In this document: piece by piece, positions 63,899 through 64,000 of the stretch
Layout: each line of letters opens with the position of its first letter
Numbering within the stretch: the stretch's first letter is position 1
Origin: Micromonospora sp. WMMD1102
GTDB taxonomy: Bacteria; Actinomycetota; Actinomycetes; Mycobacteriales; Micromonosporaceae
Assembly: GCF_029626265.1 (NCBI RefSeq)
Contig: NZ_JARUBN010000001.1
Span: 3,782,001 to 3,846,000, forward strand
Direction: 5' to 3'
Length of the DNA: 64,000 nucleotides
Notes under the pieces: model-generated
The model's input: the letters and a program-made list of their open reading frames with translations, nothing else
The model's database searches: none
What the model was told of the DNA's origin: nothing
Made by a program: the position numbers and the translations under genes

Positions 63899-64000
63899 TG
63901 TCGCCAGCACCGCCGCAGCGGTGGCGCGTTCCGGCAGCGAGAGTCGCCGCGACTCAGCAACGCGCCGCCCTAACCAACGGAAGGTGCGGCGGTCCAACAA

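Noticed and set aside
63839..64000. Open frame running off the right edge (MAARGRWMRF...)
   Set aside because: It has no RBS and low-complexity composition, and it overlaps the alternative frame that continues the sigma-like gene. Too little sequence to judge.

Overview
The window comes from a high-GC actinomycete, most likely a member of the Micromonosporaceae. Support for this is very high third-position GC, frequent GTG starts and 4-bp ATGA/GTGA coupling overlaps, SARP/BTAD regulators, a large secreted RHS toxin and an actinobacterial-type integrated element next to a tRNA. Assignment below family level is not possible from the sequence alone.

Left part (1-15 kb) is ordinary chromosomal metabolism. 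It holds a truncated SARP/NB-ARC regulator, two subunits of a PaoABC-type aldehyde oxidoreductase without the molybdenum subunit, and an aldo/keto reductase. Next come a two-component flavin monooxygenase (CE1758/CE1759-type LLM oxygenase plus FMN reductase), a sensor kinase/response regulator pair followed by a NatAB-like ABC exporter, a CapA-like lipoprotein, and a coupled 2-keto-3-deoxygluconate operon (kinase, IclR regulator, KDPG aldolase) with a clear palindromic operator in front.

15.6-25.2 kb is a polymorphic-toxin island. A secreted RHS/YD-repeat protein ends in a pretoxin-HINT domain and an HNH-like toxin tip, followed by an overlapping SUFU-type immunity gene and a secreted beta-propeller. 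The toxin gene is broken twice: by a 1-bp frameshift near 16640, and by a 1368-bp ISAs1-family element at 19382-20749 with a perfect 10-bp target duplication. Removing the IS plus one duplication copy restores the reading frame exactly.

25-44.5 kb holds regulators, a Bcr/CflA exporter, a pentapeptide-repeat protein and an ArsR-AHSA1 fusion with a double palindromic operator. It also holds a complete eight-gene PTS operon on the minus strand: DeoR regulator, 1-phosphofructokinase, mannitol-family EIIC, EIIB and EIIA, a zinc dehydrogenase, HPr and EI. DinB, SDR, DEAD-box helicase, GH6 cellulase and TrmO-like genes follow.

44.7-57.2 kb is a surface-glycan or lipid-linked-sugar gene cluster. It has four related membrane-anchored GT2 glycosyltransferases, a UPF0104 membrane protein, a methyltransferase, a NodB deacetylase, a SARP regulator, a class III aminotransferase, a sugar epimerase, a DPPR-synthase-like UbiA enzyme and a membrane EEP phosphatase, arranged around a divergent promoter at 50.5 kb. 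I do not recognise the product.

57.2-59.5 kb carries galB/galC homologues (end of the gallate/4,5-cleavage pathway) and a RidA-like gene. From 59.6 kb a tRNA-Leu(GAG) marks the edge of an accessory region. Two paralogous two-gene modules, each an AbrB-like double-hairpin protein coupled to an intact tyrosine recombinase, face each other tail to tail. They are followed by an array of CCAACA iterons and a frameshifted sigma-region-4-like gene at the window end. This mirror-image recombinase pair is the best candidate for an undescribed mobile or inversion system in the window.
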